Shown one piece after another: positions 22,287 to 30,315 of a stretch of DNA of 46,394 nucleotides. Numbering within the stretch: position 1 is the first letter of the stretch; the number at the start of each line of letters is the position of its first letter. The notes under the pieces are model-generated. The model saw only the letters and a program-made list of their open reading frames with translations, was not told the DNA's origin and did no database searches. Origin of the DNA: Anaerolineales bacterium (GTDB lineage Bacteria; Chloroflexota; Anaerolineae; Anaerolineales; Villigracilaceae). The position numbers and the translations under genes are program-made. Where the stretch lies: positions 1-46,394 of the forward strand of contig JAEURJ010000004.1 of NCBI GenBank assembly GCA_016789305.1, given 5' to 3'.

Positions 22287-25034
22287 ATGCCCACGACAAT
22301 TTTAGCCACAAAACTTTATACCCCTTTACCTCGGGCTAAAGTTGTTATCCGTTCTCGTCTGATCGAGCAACTAAATGATGGTCTCTCCTCCGGTCGCAAA
22401 CTGACTATTATTTCTGCCCCCGCCGGCTTTGGTAAAACCACGCTAGTCAGCGAATGGGTCAACGATTGTGAACAACCAGCCGCCTGGCTGTCACTGGATG
22501 ATGGGGATAACGACTCCACACGCTTTCTAATTTATCTCATCACTGCATTGCAGACGATTACACCGAATGTTGGAGAAGATGTATTGGCTGTGCTCCAATC
22601 ATCTCAACCGCCCCCGATCGAATCGCTTCTTACAACTCTGCTCAATGAAATCATATCCATCCCGGATAATTTCATTCTCGTTCTTGACGATTACCACCTT
22701 ACCGATTCAAAAGTGATTGACAATGCTCTCGCCTTTCTGGTTGAGCACCAGCCTCCACAAATGCACCTAGTCATTACTACGCGTGAGGATCCAAATTTAC
22801 CCCTAGCTCGGTTGCGAGTCCGCGACCAATTGACTGAACTGCGTGCCACAGACTTGCGCTTTATTCCATCTGAAGCCGGCGAATTTCTCAACCAGGTGAT
22901 GAACCTTAACCTCTCGATGGAAGAAGTTGCTGCATTGGAAGCCCGAACTGAAGGCTGGATTGCCAGTCTGCAATTAGCCGCACTTTCGATGCAGGGACAC
23001 CAGGATGTCCCCGGATTCATCCAGGCATTCGCTGGAGATCATCAGTACATTGTGGATTATCTAGTCGAAGAGGTCCTGAAGCACCAGCCTGAACCTATTC
23101 GAAATTTCCTACTCAAAACTGCAATCCTTGATCGCTTGAACGGCGCTTTGTGTGATGCCGTCACCAGTCAGACGGGAGGTAAGGCGCGACTGGAAACATT
23201 GCAGCGGGGTAACTTCTTTATCATTCCGCTGGATGACAAGCGTCACTGGTATCGCTATCACCATCTCTTTGCCGAAGTTCTTCATATGCACTTGATGACC
23301 GAGCAGCCAGATCAGGTCCCTGCTTTGCATCGACGCGCGAGTGAATGGTATGAGCAGAATGGTTCAGTAGCAGAGGCAATCCATCATGCGCTGACTGGCG
23401 GGGATTTCGAGCGTGCGGCGGACCTGATCGAACTGGCAATACCAGCCATGAGCAAAAGTAGACAAACGGCCTTGTTGCTTGGCTGGCTCAAGGCACTCCC
23501 CAACGAGTTGGTCCGCGCCAGGCCCGTCCTCAGTGTGGCGTACGCCCATCTGTTATTGGATAGCCGCGAGACCGATGGTGTTGAGCCTCGCCTGCGGGAT
23601 GCCGAATGGTGGCTGGACTCAATGGCAGACGACCATGCGAGACCGGGCGCTCCAGCGGCAGCTATGGTTATCGTGGACAACGAGGCATTTCATCGTCTCC
23701 CGGGCGCAGTTGCGGTTGCCCGTGCCGGATTATTCCTGGCGCAAGGCGATGTTGCCAACACCAAAAAATATGCACGGCGGGTGCTCGACCTCTTACCCGA
23801 GGATGACCATCTCAACCGCGGAGGAGTGGCGGGATTCCTCGGGCTCGCAGCCTGGATGAGTGGGGATCTAGAGGCGGCGCATCGGGCATTTGCCGAGGGC
23901 ATGGCTCATTTGCAAATGGCCGGGAACATCTCCGACGCAATCGGGGGCGCAATCACTCTGGCGGATATACGGATGGTGCAAGGTCGTCCTCGCGAGGCAA
24001 TGCGAACCTACGAAGAGGCATTGCAACTGGCACATGCCCAAGGCGAGCCAGTGCTTCGGGGCACGGCAGACATATTTGTGGGACTGAGTGAGCTCGCACT
24101 TGAGCATAACGATCTGGGTGCTGCGCAGCAGTATCTGCTGAGAAGCAAAGACTTGGGCGAGCACAACGGGTTTCCGCAAAACCGATATCGCGTGGGTGTG
24201 GCTATGGCTCGCATACGGGAAGCCCAAGGCGATCTCGAAGGCGCACTTGACCTGCTCCAAGAGGCAGAGCGTTTGTATATGGGTGTTTTTTCACCCAATG
24301 TGCATCCTATCGCTGCGTTGAAGGCACGGGTGTGGGTCGAGCAGGGTAGGTTGGATGAAGCACTCGGCTGGGCGCGTGAGCAGGGACTGTCTGCTGAAGA
24401 TGAACTCAGCTACCTGCACGAGTTCGAGCACATCACTCTGGCCAGGATACTTTTGGCTCGATATAAGAGCAACCGTACAGACAGCGCGATCCGTGAAGCG
24501 ATCGAGTTACTGGAGCGCCTATTGAAAGCCACGCAAGAAGGCGGGAGAATGGGAAGCGCGATCGAAATCCTAGTATTGCAGGCACTGGCTCACCAAGTGC
24601 TGGGCGACGTCCCGGCTGCTCTCATGCCGCTGGGACAGGCCCTAACGCTGGCGGAACCAGAGGGCTACATTCGCATGTTCTTAGATGAAGGAACGCCTAT
24701 GATGCAACTGCTTCGCGAAGCTGCCGCTCACGAGATCATGCCAGGCTATACACGCAAATTATTGACGGCAGTTGAAGCGCAGAGACAAGGGAGCACAACG
24801 GTATCTCCGATTCCTGAGTCCCAGACATCTCAATCTCTTATCGATCCGCTCAGCCAGCGCGAGTTGGAAGTTCTCCGCTTGTTCAAGACCGAGCTTTCCG
24901 GTCCTGAGATCGCCCGTGAACTCGTGATTGGCTTGAGTACGGTGCGGACACATACCGAGAGTATTTACAGAAAACTCGATGTCAATAATCGACGGGCGGC
25001 TGTCAAACGCGCAACCGAACTGGGTTTGATATAG
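22287..25034 (+). CDS. MalT-like (LAL) LuxR-family transcriptional regulator 1
   Basis: This 915-residue STAND-type ATPase regulator has Walker A APAGFGKTT (residues 44-52), Walker B LVLDDYHL (131-138, Asp134/Asp135), a winged helix/linker region (about 190-370), TPR-like helical repeats (about 370-830) and a C-terminal LuxR HTH (about 850-915: PLSQRELEVLRLFKTELSGP, STVRTHTESIYRKL, NRRAAVKRATELGLI). LAL proteins are activators that oligomerise on tandem operators when bound to an inducer and ATP. It is transcribed toward a terminator and then the operon whose promoter carries MalT-box-like sites (25131-25186), so it is the likely activator of that operon. The paralogue at 42578-45292 shares the same domain layout. 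The inducer is unknown. Confidence 0.92.
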   Translation: MPTTILATKLYTPLPRAKVVIRSRLIEQLNDGLSSGRKLTIISAPAGFGKTTLVSEWVNDCEQPAAWLSLDDGDNDSTRFLIYLITALQTITPNVGEDVLAVLQSSQPPPIESLLTTLLNEIISIPDNFILVLDDYHLTDSKVIDNALAFLVEHQPPQMHLVITTREDPNLPLARLRVRDQLTELRATDLRFIPSEAGEFLNQVMNLNLSMEEVAALEARTEGWIASLQLAALSMQGHQDVPGFIQAFAGDHQYIVDYLVEEVLKHQPEPIRNFLLKTAILDRLNGALCDAVTSQTGGKARLETLQRGNFFIIPLDDKRHWYRYHHLFAEVLHMHLMTEQPDQVPALHRRASEWYEQNGSVAEAIHHALTGGDFERAADLIELAIPAMSKSRQTALLLGWLKALPNELVRARPVLSVAYAHLLLDSRETDGVEPRLRDAEWWLDSMADDHARPGAPAAAMVIVDNEAFHRLPGAVAVARAGLFLAQGDVANTKKYARRVLDLLPEDDHLNRGGVAGFLGLAAWMSGDLEAAHRAFAEGMAHLQMAGNISDAIGGAITLADIRMVQGRPREAMRTYEEALQLAHAQGEPVLRGTADIFVGLSELALEHNDLGAAQQYLLRSKDLGEHNGFPQNRYRVGVAMARIREAQGDLEGALDLLQEAERLYMGVFSPNVHPIAALKARVWVEQGRLDEALGWAREQGLSAEDELSYLHEFEHITLARILLARYKSNRTDSAIREAIELLERLLKATQEGGRMGSAIEILVLQALAHQVLGDVPAALMPLGQALTLAEPEGYIRMFLDEGTPMMQLLREAAAHEIMPGYTRKLLTAVEAQRQGSTTVSPIPESQTSQSLIDPLSQRELEVLRLFKTELSGPEIARELVIGLSTVRTHTESIYRKLDVNNRRAAVKRATELGLI

Positions 25035-25057
25035 CCATTCAAAAGCATCGCATGTAG

Positions 25058-25106
25058 CCCTGCCCCAAAACAGCGTTTCATCGCTCGACGGGCAGGGTTT
25101 TTGTTT
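25058..25106 (+). terminator. Terminator of LAL1
   Basis: CCCTGCCC (25058-25065) pairs with GGGCAGGG (25090-25097), followed by TTTTTGTTTT. It separates the LAL1 transcript from the downstream promoter A. Confidence 0.8.
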
Positions 25107-25130
25107 TCCTCGGATCCCTGTTCAATATAT

Positions 25131-25186
25131 CCCCACATAAATCCGTACATATGGGGATGACATCTCCCCACATTCATTTGTATAGT
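25131..25186 (+). promoter_or_regulatory. MalT-box-like promoter A
   Basis: Three related boxes occur: CCCCACAT (25131-25138), ATGGGGATGACAT (25151-25163) and the inverted TCTCCCCACAT (25163-25173), followed by -10 TATAGT (25181-25186). The same arrangement is found at promoters B (39394-39450) and C (40874-40930). GGGGATGA agrees with the published E. coli MalT box core GGGGA(T/G)GAGG in the first eight bases. There is no good -35, in keeping with an activator-dependent promoter. Confidence 0.75.
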
Positions 25187-25272
25187 CTGTCTAGTTGAAG
25201 CCAATCAGGCAGTTATGTCTGGTGCAAAACTTTGACACTTATCCGTATGGTTCAAAAAAGGAGAAATACAAA
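25187..25272 (+). ncRNA. Shared structured 5' leader, copy A
   Basis: Between promoter A and the start codon, TTGAA-G-CC (25195-25202) can pair with GGTTCAA (25249-25255), with one bulge, just 3 nt before the Shine-Dalgarno. Inside are hairpin 1 (AGGCA/TGTCT, 25207-25220, GTTA loop) and hairpin 2 (GTGCAAA/TTTGACAC, 25222-25238, one bulge). Copies B and C have the same order of elements. No known riboswitch class is recognised. Confidence 0.5.
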
Positions 25273-25962
25273 ATGAAGATAACAGCCTCAAAACTCATCC
25301 GTTGGTCAGGTCTATCCGCTGTGGCGGCAGGTATCATTTTCGCGGGCATACAGCCAATCCACCCACCGGACATTATTGCGTCGGTTACCACAAATGCATT
25401 CATCATCATCACTTCCTTCAAAGCGATCATGTCCCTCTTTGGCATTTTCGGCATTGCGGGGCTTTACGCCAGACAAGTGGAAGAGACCGGTTGGATGGGT
25501 CTGGCCGGCTATCTCCTGCTCACCATCTTCTATGCAGTCCAAATGTGCTATTCATTCGCTGAACCCACAATCCTGCCGCTGTTGGTGCCCGTGGCGCCGA
25601 CGTTTGTGACGAGCGTCATGCAGATGGCAAGTCAATCCCCCACCGACATGAATCTCGGAGCCTTTGCGACGGTATTTTCATTCTTACCGATACTCTATCT
25701 GCTAGGACTCCTGCTTTTCGGCATCGCTATGTTCCGTGCCCGCATCTTGTCGCGCTGGGCGGCTGGACTGCTTGCCTTATCAGGACCTATAGCGGTCGTC
25801 CTAAGTCTGCTAGGTCACCCGCTCGATAGGTTAGCAGCAGTGCCGATGGGAATAGCTCTGGCTTGGCTGGGATATGCTCTCTTGTCTGAACGACAAGAGC
25901 CAGTTTCAGAACCCGTGCTTGGCAAGGTAAGCCCAGAGCTCAGCCAAACTGGAGCCGATTAA
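25273..25962 (+). CDS. Six-TM membrane protein, GLYARQ family (operon A)
   Basis: This 229-residue integral membrane protein has about six TM segments (roughly 10-28, 42-64, 76-97, 130-152, 160-180 and 188-204). It shares IRWSGLSA(M/V)(A/V)AGIIF near the N-terminus, GLYARQVEETGW (64-75) and FRAR(I/V)L(S/P)R near residue 154-161 with two other proteins in this window (38637-39314 and 39550-40281). The start at 25273 has AAAGGAG 8 nt upstream; upstream in-frame codons are leader. It resembles DUF4386-type proteins in size and topology but I cannot name the family with certainty. It is the first gene of operon A. A short C-terminal tail ends LGKVSPELSQTGAD, similar to VPGKVSSQLSQTEAK of the 40281 protein. 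Confidence 0.8.
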   Translation: MKITASKLIRWSGLSAVAAGIIFAGIQPIHPPDIIASVTTNAFIIITSFKAIMSLFGIFGIAGLYARQVEETGWMGLAGYLLLTIFYAVQMCYSFAEPTILPLLVPVAPTFVTSVMQMASQSPTDMNLGAFATVFSFLPILYLLGLLLFGIAMFRARILSRWAAGLLALSGPIAVVLSLLGHPLDRLAAVPMGIALAWLGYALLSERQEPVSEPVLGKVSPELSQTGAD

Positions 25963-25990
25963 GTTCACTGGAAACTGCATGAAGTGGAAT

Positions 25991-26037
25991 AGGGATGGCA
26001 GAGAGTACCGAACATCAACTCTGCCATCCCTATTTTT
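25991..26037 (+). promoter_or_regulatory. Intercistronic hairpin 1 (attenuator-like)
   Basis: AGGGATGGCAGAG (25991-26003) and CTCTGCCATCCCT (26019-26031) form a perfect 13-bp stem followed by A-TTTTT. It lies between two genes of operon A and may reduce downstream transcription or protect the RNA. A related hairpin occurs at 26817-26849. Confidence 0.65.
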
Positions 26038-26056
26038 CAAAAAAGGAGATAACCAT

Positions 26057-26803
26057 ATGAACATCAGTAAAGAAGTTAAACTCGTGAATACTAATCGGCA
26101 GGCTGTCACACCTATGGACTTGTCGAGAAAAGCCTCGTTAGCCGGGGGCATACTCTACCTGCTCACCTTTGTCTCGATCCCGATCGGCTTTCTCTACAGT
26201 TCTATCCTGAATGACCCTAACTACATTGTTGGCTCTGGTACCGACACTGCTGTCATCATCGGCGGCATCCTGGAGATAATCGTGGCCCTCGCTGGCATCG
26301 GCACCGCTGTCGTGCTGTTCCCGGTGCTCAAGAAGCAGAACGAAGCGGTCGCGTTGGGCTTCGTCGGAACTCGGGTTCTGGAAGCTAGCACAATCTTCGC
26401 TGATGTTGTCTGCCTGCTGGCAATCGTGACCTTGCGGCGGACTGGAGTCGGAGCAGAGGCATTGCTCACCGGCAAGATGCTGGTTGTCTTATATGGCTTA
26501 TTCCGTCTCGGACAAAACCTCATGCCAGCTGTGAACGACCTGTTACTTGGCTCTCTGCTCTATCAGTCGCGCCTGGTGCCACGTATTCTTCCCCTGCTTG
26601 GAATCATCGGAGCGCCCTTTCTCATCGCTAACACCATCGTGTTTATGTTCGGCATCAGCAGCGGTCCGCTCTATTTGCTGACGGGGATCGGTGTTCTCCC
26701 GATCGCGCTATTTGAGTTTTCGCTGGGCGTCTGGCTCACCGTCAAGGGATTCAATTCATCTGCAATCGCCTCCCTGTTTGCAAAAACAACAGAGCTAGCA
26801 TAG
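26057..26803 (+). CDS. DUF4386 family membrane protein
   Basis: This 248-residue membrane protein has about six TM segments and DUF4386 characteristics: N-terminal SRKASLAGGILYLLTFVSIP (24-43), the LNDPNYI extracytoplasmic stretch, GTRVLEA (about 104-110), LYGLFRLGQNLMPAVNDLLLGSLLYQSRLVPRILPLLG (about 145-182) and a last TM with PIALFEFSLGVWLTVKGF. The family has no established biochemical role. The start at 26057 has AAAAAAGGAGAT upstream. The gene lies between two related hairpins in operon A. Confidence 0.85.
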   Translation: MNISKEVKLVNTNRQAVTPMDLSRKASLAGGILYLLTFVSIPIGFLYSSILNDPNYIVGSGTDTAVIIGGILEIIVALAGIGTAVVLFPVLKKQNEAVALGFVGTRVLEASTIFADVVCLLAIVTLRRTGVGAEALLTGKMLVVLYGLFRLGQNLMPAVNDLLLGSLLYQSRLVPRILPLLGIIGAPFLIANTIVFMFGISSGPLYLLTGIGVLPIALFEFSLGVWLTVKGFNSSAIASLFAKTTELA

Positions 26804-26816
26804 ATATGGAATAGAA

Positions 26817-26849
26817 ATGGAAGAGAAGCCTGAATGCCCTCTCTTCCAT
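26817..26849 (+). promoter_or_regulatory. Intercistronic hairpin 2
   Basis: ATGGAAGAGA (26817-26826) pairs with TCTCTTCCAT (26840-26849). Its flank TGGAATAG and its stem resemble the 25991-26031 hairpin, with a compensatory change in the stem (GCAGAG/CTCTGC there, GAAGAG/CTCTTC here). Confidence 0.6.
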
Positions 26850-26885
26850 CCACTCTGCTCATACTTAAGAAAGGAATATCCTAAA

Positions 26886-26942
26886 ATGAAAGCAGTTGTT
26901 GCAACCAAATCCAGACAAAAGTCCTTATCACCATGGAAATGA
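26886..26942 (+). pseudogene. Remnant of a quinone oxidoreductase-like gene (18 codons)
   Basis: This minigene encodes MKAVVATKSRQKSLSPWK. Its first seven codons match the start of the intact oxidoreductase at 36956-37867 (MKAIVATQ), and it lies in the same place: directly before the DQxALHG protein, as the intact gene lies before that protein's paralogue. The middle (SRQK versus GRKK) may match the other gene's last codons. It has its own AAGGA site and its stop is 3 nt before the next start, so it may still help translational coupling. The best reading is an internal deletion of about 285 codons. Confidence 0.65.
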
Positions 26943-26945
26943 AGA

Positions 26946-27254
26946 ATGTCAAACGAACTCAGCTCAGAAAGCCATCCAGACCAACCAATGGTCTATCAAA
27001 TTAGGATCAAGGGTCATCTGAGTCGTCAATGGGCAGATTGGTTTGAGAGACTGACCATCACATTGGAAGATGATGGCAACACGCTCCTGACTGGACTGGT
27101 GATTGATCAGGCAGCGTTGCACGGATTGCTAAAAAAAGTTCGCGATCTGGGAATGCCATTGCTCTCGGTCAATCGTGTTAATCTCAATCAGGCAGATTCA
27201 CCAATCGTCAAACCTGTATTGGATGCAAACAATCAAGAAAAAAGCGACTCATGA
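26946..27254 (+). CDS. Conserved ~100-aa protein with DQxALHG motif (copy 1)
   Basis: This 102-residue soluble protein has a beta-rich N-terminus (MVYQIRIKGHLSRQWADWFE, about 15-34), a beta strand with TITLEDDGNTLLTG and the distinctive [22 protein letters not shown] segment (about 55-76). The paralogue at 36648-36959 is similar throughout. Homologues are common as uncharacterised proteins in Actinobacteria and Chloroflexota (general knowledge, not searched here). The DQxALHGxLxKxRDLGxPLL helix is the strongest signature. It is coupled by a 4-bp overlap to the following DUF2938 gene. Confidence 0.85.
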   Translation: MSNELSSESHPDQPMVYQIRIKGHLSRQWADWFERLTITLEDDGNTLLTGLVIDQAALHGLLKKVRDLGMPLLSVNRVNLNQADSPIVKPVLDANNQEKSDS

Positions 27255-27748
27255 ATGATCTGGCTCTCTCCCTCATTAGTACGATCTTCATTGGACTTGG
27301 TGCAACTCTCACCACGGATCTGTGGGCGCTGTTTCTTAAACGTGTCTTTAAGATTACTCCGCCCAATTACTGTCTCGTCGGACGCTGGCTTCGAACCATG
27401 CCAGAAGGGACTTTTAAGCACTCGAATATTTCATCTGCTCCACAGAAGAGCGCAGAATGCACGGTCGGATGGGTTGCCCACTACCTGATTGGCATCACGT
27501 TCGCCTTCGCTTTCGTTGCATTGGTCGGCAACAGCTGGCTTCAACATCCGACACTGATTTCAGCAATCGTCTTCGGGATCCTTACTGTCTCGATGCCGTT
27601 CCTCATAATGCAACCTGCATTTGGTCTCGGATTTGCTGCATCAAATACGCCAAACCCTGCGCAGGCAAGATTTCGCAGCTTGATGAATCATACTGTATTT
27701 GGCGCAGGTCTTTATCTTTTCGCATTGTTGGTCAACTGGTTTATATGA
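27251..27748 (+). CDS. DUF2938 membrane protein (copy 1)
   Basis: This 165-residue membrane protein has about four TM segments and matches DUF2938: FIGLGATLTTDLWALFLKR (13-31), NYCLVGRWL (about 39-47), the GWVAHYLIGI segment with its His (about 75-84), MQPAFGLGFAAS (about 117-128) and a final TM. The paralogue 34228-34725 (-) shares about the same order of motifs. The gene overlaps the DQxALHG gene by 4 bp. Function is unknown. In operon A it precedes the ABC transporter genes by 61 nt. Confidence 0.82.
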   Translation: MNDLALSLISTIFIGLGATLTTDLWALFLKRVFKITPPNYCLVGRWLRTMPEGTFKHSNISSAPQKSAECTVGWVAHYLIGITFAFAFVALVGNSWLQHPTLISAIVFGILTVSMPFLIMQPAFGLGFAASNTPNPAQARFRSLMNHTVFGAGLYLFALLVNWFI

Positions 27749-27809
27749 ACTCCCAGTCTTAACATGGGACAGAATTAAAGAATGAACAAACAGAATCAAG
27801 AGGATACTT

Positions 27810-28679
27810 ATGCAACTTACAATTAATAATCTCGGCAAGCAATACAAACGTGATTTTTGGGGATTAAAAGATTTTTCCCTGGATATCAAACCCGGCATTC
27901 TCGGTTTGCTTGGACCGAACGGCGCAGGCAAGTCCACATTCATGCGCATGCTCGCAACCATTACCAAACCAACCAATGGAACGATAACCTGGAACGGCAT
28001 AGACGTTGTTAAATCACCTGATACTTTACGTGATGTGCTTGGATATTTGCCGCAGGACTTTGGAGTCTATCCGAATCTCAATGCGGTTGAGTTTCTTGAA
28101 TACATGGCTGCCATCAAAGGACTCGATGCCGCGTCTGCAAAGAAACGCATTGACGAACTGCTTCAACTCACGAATCTGGTCGAAGCCGCAAAACGTCCGC
28201 TAGGTGGATATTCGGGCGGCATGAAACAACGCGTGGGAATTGCGCAGGCACTGCTCAACGACCCGCAATTGCTCATCGTCGACGAGCCTACCGTCGGGTT
28301 GGATCCCGAAGAGAGGGTCAGGTTCAGGAATCTGCTCTCAGATTTATCGGGAGAAAGAATCGTGATCTTGTCCACACACATCGTTTCAGATGTGGAAGCG
28401 ACCGCCACGCATATCGCTCTCGTGAATAAAGGTCAACTCTTGCGCGAAGCCGCGCCGGAGAACTTACTCAACGAACTTGAACATAAAGTTTGGGAATGGA
28501 CCGTTCACAGTGACGACCTGCCCAACCTCAAACAAAAACATATTATCAGCGGAACGATCCGCCGCAGTGACGGGGTACAGGTGCGCGTGGTTAGCGCAGA
28601 CAAACCTGATGCCGACGCGCAAAATGTTTCGCCAAATCTTGAAGACGCCTATCTATTTTTCATTGGTGGCAAAAAATGA
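27810..28679 (+). CDS. ABC transporter ATP-binding protein
   Basis: This 289-residue ATPase powers the export or lipid-related permease encoded next. Walker A is GPNGAGKST (35-43), the Q-loop is LPQDFG, the signature is YSGGMKQR and Walker B is LLIVDEPTVGLDP, with the H-loop STH about residue 190. A C-terminal extension (about 215-289) follows. The start has an AGAGGAT site. The stop overlaps the permease start by 4 bp (ATGA). The type is of exporter or CcmA-like ATPases; the substrate is unknown. Confidence 0.92.
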   Translation: MQLTINNLGKQYKRDFWGLKDFSLDIKPGILGLLGPNGAGKSTFMRMLATITKPTNGTITWNGIDVVKSPDTLRDVLGYLPQDFGVYPNLNAVEFLEYMAAIKGLDAASAKKRIDELLQLTNLVEAAKRPLGGYSGGMKQRVGIAQALLNDPQLLIVDEPTVGLDPEERVRFRNLLSDLSGERIVILSTHIVSDVEATATHIALVNKGQLLREAAPENLLNELEHKVWEWTVHSDDLPNLKQKHIISGTIRRSDGVQVRVVSADKPDADAQNVSPNLEDAYLFFIGGKK

Positions 28680-30250
28680 GATCCGCATATGTCATCTACC
28701 ATATAGCGCGTGCTGATTTTTTTGAACGTGTGCGTCGTTACAGTTTTCTGGTCATGCTGGGATTGGTGGTATTCCTCGGCTACCAAACCGCCATTGGAAA
28801 CATGGCGTTGGTGCTGGGTCCGTATCGCGGCGAGTTTAATTCCGCGTGGGTCGGTGCAATGATGTCGCTTATTGCGACCTTCTTCATCGGCTGGTTCGGT
28901 TTTTATCTTGTCAAAGGCTCGGTGGCGCGCGACAGAGAAACTGGCGTCGGTCAGATCATGGCGACCACACCACTGACCCGTCCGCTGTATTTGATCGGCA
29001 AATGGCTGAGCAACTTCGGCGTGCTCATGTCAATGGTGGCGGTGTTGGCGCTGGGCGCCATTGTTATTCAATTTTTGCAGGGCGAAAATCCGCAGATTAA
29101 TTTGTTCGCATTTCTGTCCCCCTTCGTCTTGATCGTCATGCCGCTCATGGCGCTTGTTGCGGCAGCTGCAGTCTTATTTGAATCCGTACCTTTTTTACAG
29201 GGCGGCTTCGGAAACATCGTTTATTTCTTCGCCTTCATCAGCTTCATACCGCTTTTCATGGAAAACACTACGATCAAACAATACCCGGCCTTTGAACCGA
29301 CAGGCTTGGGAATATTGGCAGGCGAAATGGGCAAAGCAGTCACGGCGGTTTATCCTGAATACAACGGTGACTTTTCCCTCGGCGGTGGAGTTGCTGTTGC
29401 AACCAGAGTATTCACCTGGAACGGCGTCCAATGGACGCCAGAAATGATCTTAGCCCGCTTCTCATTGCTTGCTCTTTCCATCCTGTTGATCTTTTTCGCT
29501 TCCCTTTTCTTCGACAGATTTGATCCCTCGCGGGCAAAACCACGAAGCGTGCGGATGAACGCGCAGCGCGGCGCATTAAAACTGGACCTGTCACCTGCTT
29601 CAACATCTCAGGCATTACCCACCGTTCATCTGACTCCTCTCAACAAAGCCGCCAACCGATTCAGTTTCTTCAATGTCTTAATTGCCGAAATAAAACTTCT
29701 GCTCAAGGGTCAGCGCTGGTGGTGGTATGTCGTCATGGGTGGGATCATCATCGCCTGCCTGGTCAACCCATCCGCGGCTGTGCGTGAGTTTGCGCTTCCC
29801 ATCGCATGGGTCTGGCCGATCCTGATCTGGTCTGCCATTGGAAACCGTGAAATTCACAATAACGTCCAGCAGATGGCATTCTCCTCTGCATCCCCACTCA
29901 TACGACAACTCCCCGCACAATGGCTGGCTGGATTTATCGTCACCTTGCTGGTCAGCATCGGCGCCATCATCCGCTTTTCAGTAGACGGTGATACGGCTGG
30001 CTTGCTGGCATTACTTTCGGGCGCGTTCTTCATCCCCTCTCTGGCATTGGCCTGCGGTGTCTGGAGCGGAACCAGCAAACTTTTTGAAATCCTGTATATG
30101 CTCATCTGGTATCTCGGTCCCCTAAACAAACTTACGGTACTGGATTACATAGGATCCCATGGAAATGGACGGCCTGAATTCTTCATCCCCTTTTCTATCG
30201 TGTTAATCGTCTTTGCATTTATAGGTCGCACGAGGCAAATCCGAACATAG
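28676..30250 (+). CDS. ABC transporter permease (large, 12-TM-like)
   Basis: This 524-residue membrane protein has two hydrophobic halves (about residues 20-250 and 345-520) separated by a cytoplasmic stretch rich in Arg and Lys (about 270-340). Each half has about six TM segments with an N-terminal amphipathic helix (IARADFFERVRRYSFL; FNVLIAEIKLLLKGQ). The layout suggests a duplicated ABC-2 type permease. It is directly coupled to the ATPase at 27810-28679. The substrate is not evident. Confidence 0.82.
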   Translation: MRSAYVIYHIARADFFERVRRYSFLVMLGLVVFLGYQTAIGNMALVLGPYRGEFNSAWVGAMMSLIATFFIGWFGFYLVKGSVARDRETGVGQIMATTPLTRPLYLIGKWLSNFGVLMSMVAVLALGAIVIQFLQGENPQINLFAFLSPFVLIVMPLMALVAAAAVLFESVPFLQGGFGNIVYFFAFISFIPLFMENTTIKQYPAFEPTGLGILAGEMGKAVTAVYPEYNGDFSLGGGVAVATRVFTWNGVQWTPEMILARFSLLALSILLIFFASLFFDRFDPSRAKPRSVRMNAQRGALKLDLSPASTSQALPTVHLTPLNKAANRFSFFNVLIAEIKLLLKGQRWWWYVVMGGIIIACLVNPSAAVREFALPIAWVWPILIWSAIGNREIHNNVQQMAFSSASPLIRQLPAQWLAGFIVTLLVSIGAIIRFSVDGDTAGLLALLSGAFFIPSLALACGVWSGTSKLFEILYMLIWYLGPLNKLTVLDYIGSHGNGRPEFFIPFSIVLIVFAFIGRTRQIRT

Positions 30251-30315
30251 GCTGCGTTAAGTGCATCGAAAGAAGGATTAGTTTCGCTTTAATACCAAAT
30301 ACAGCAGGAGTAAAT

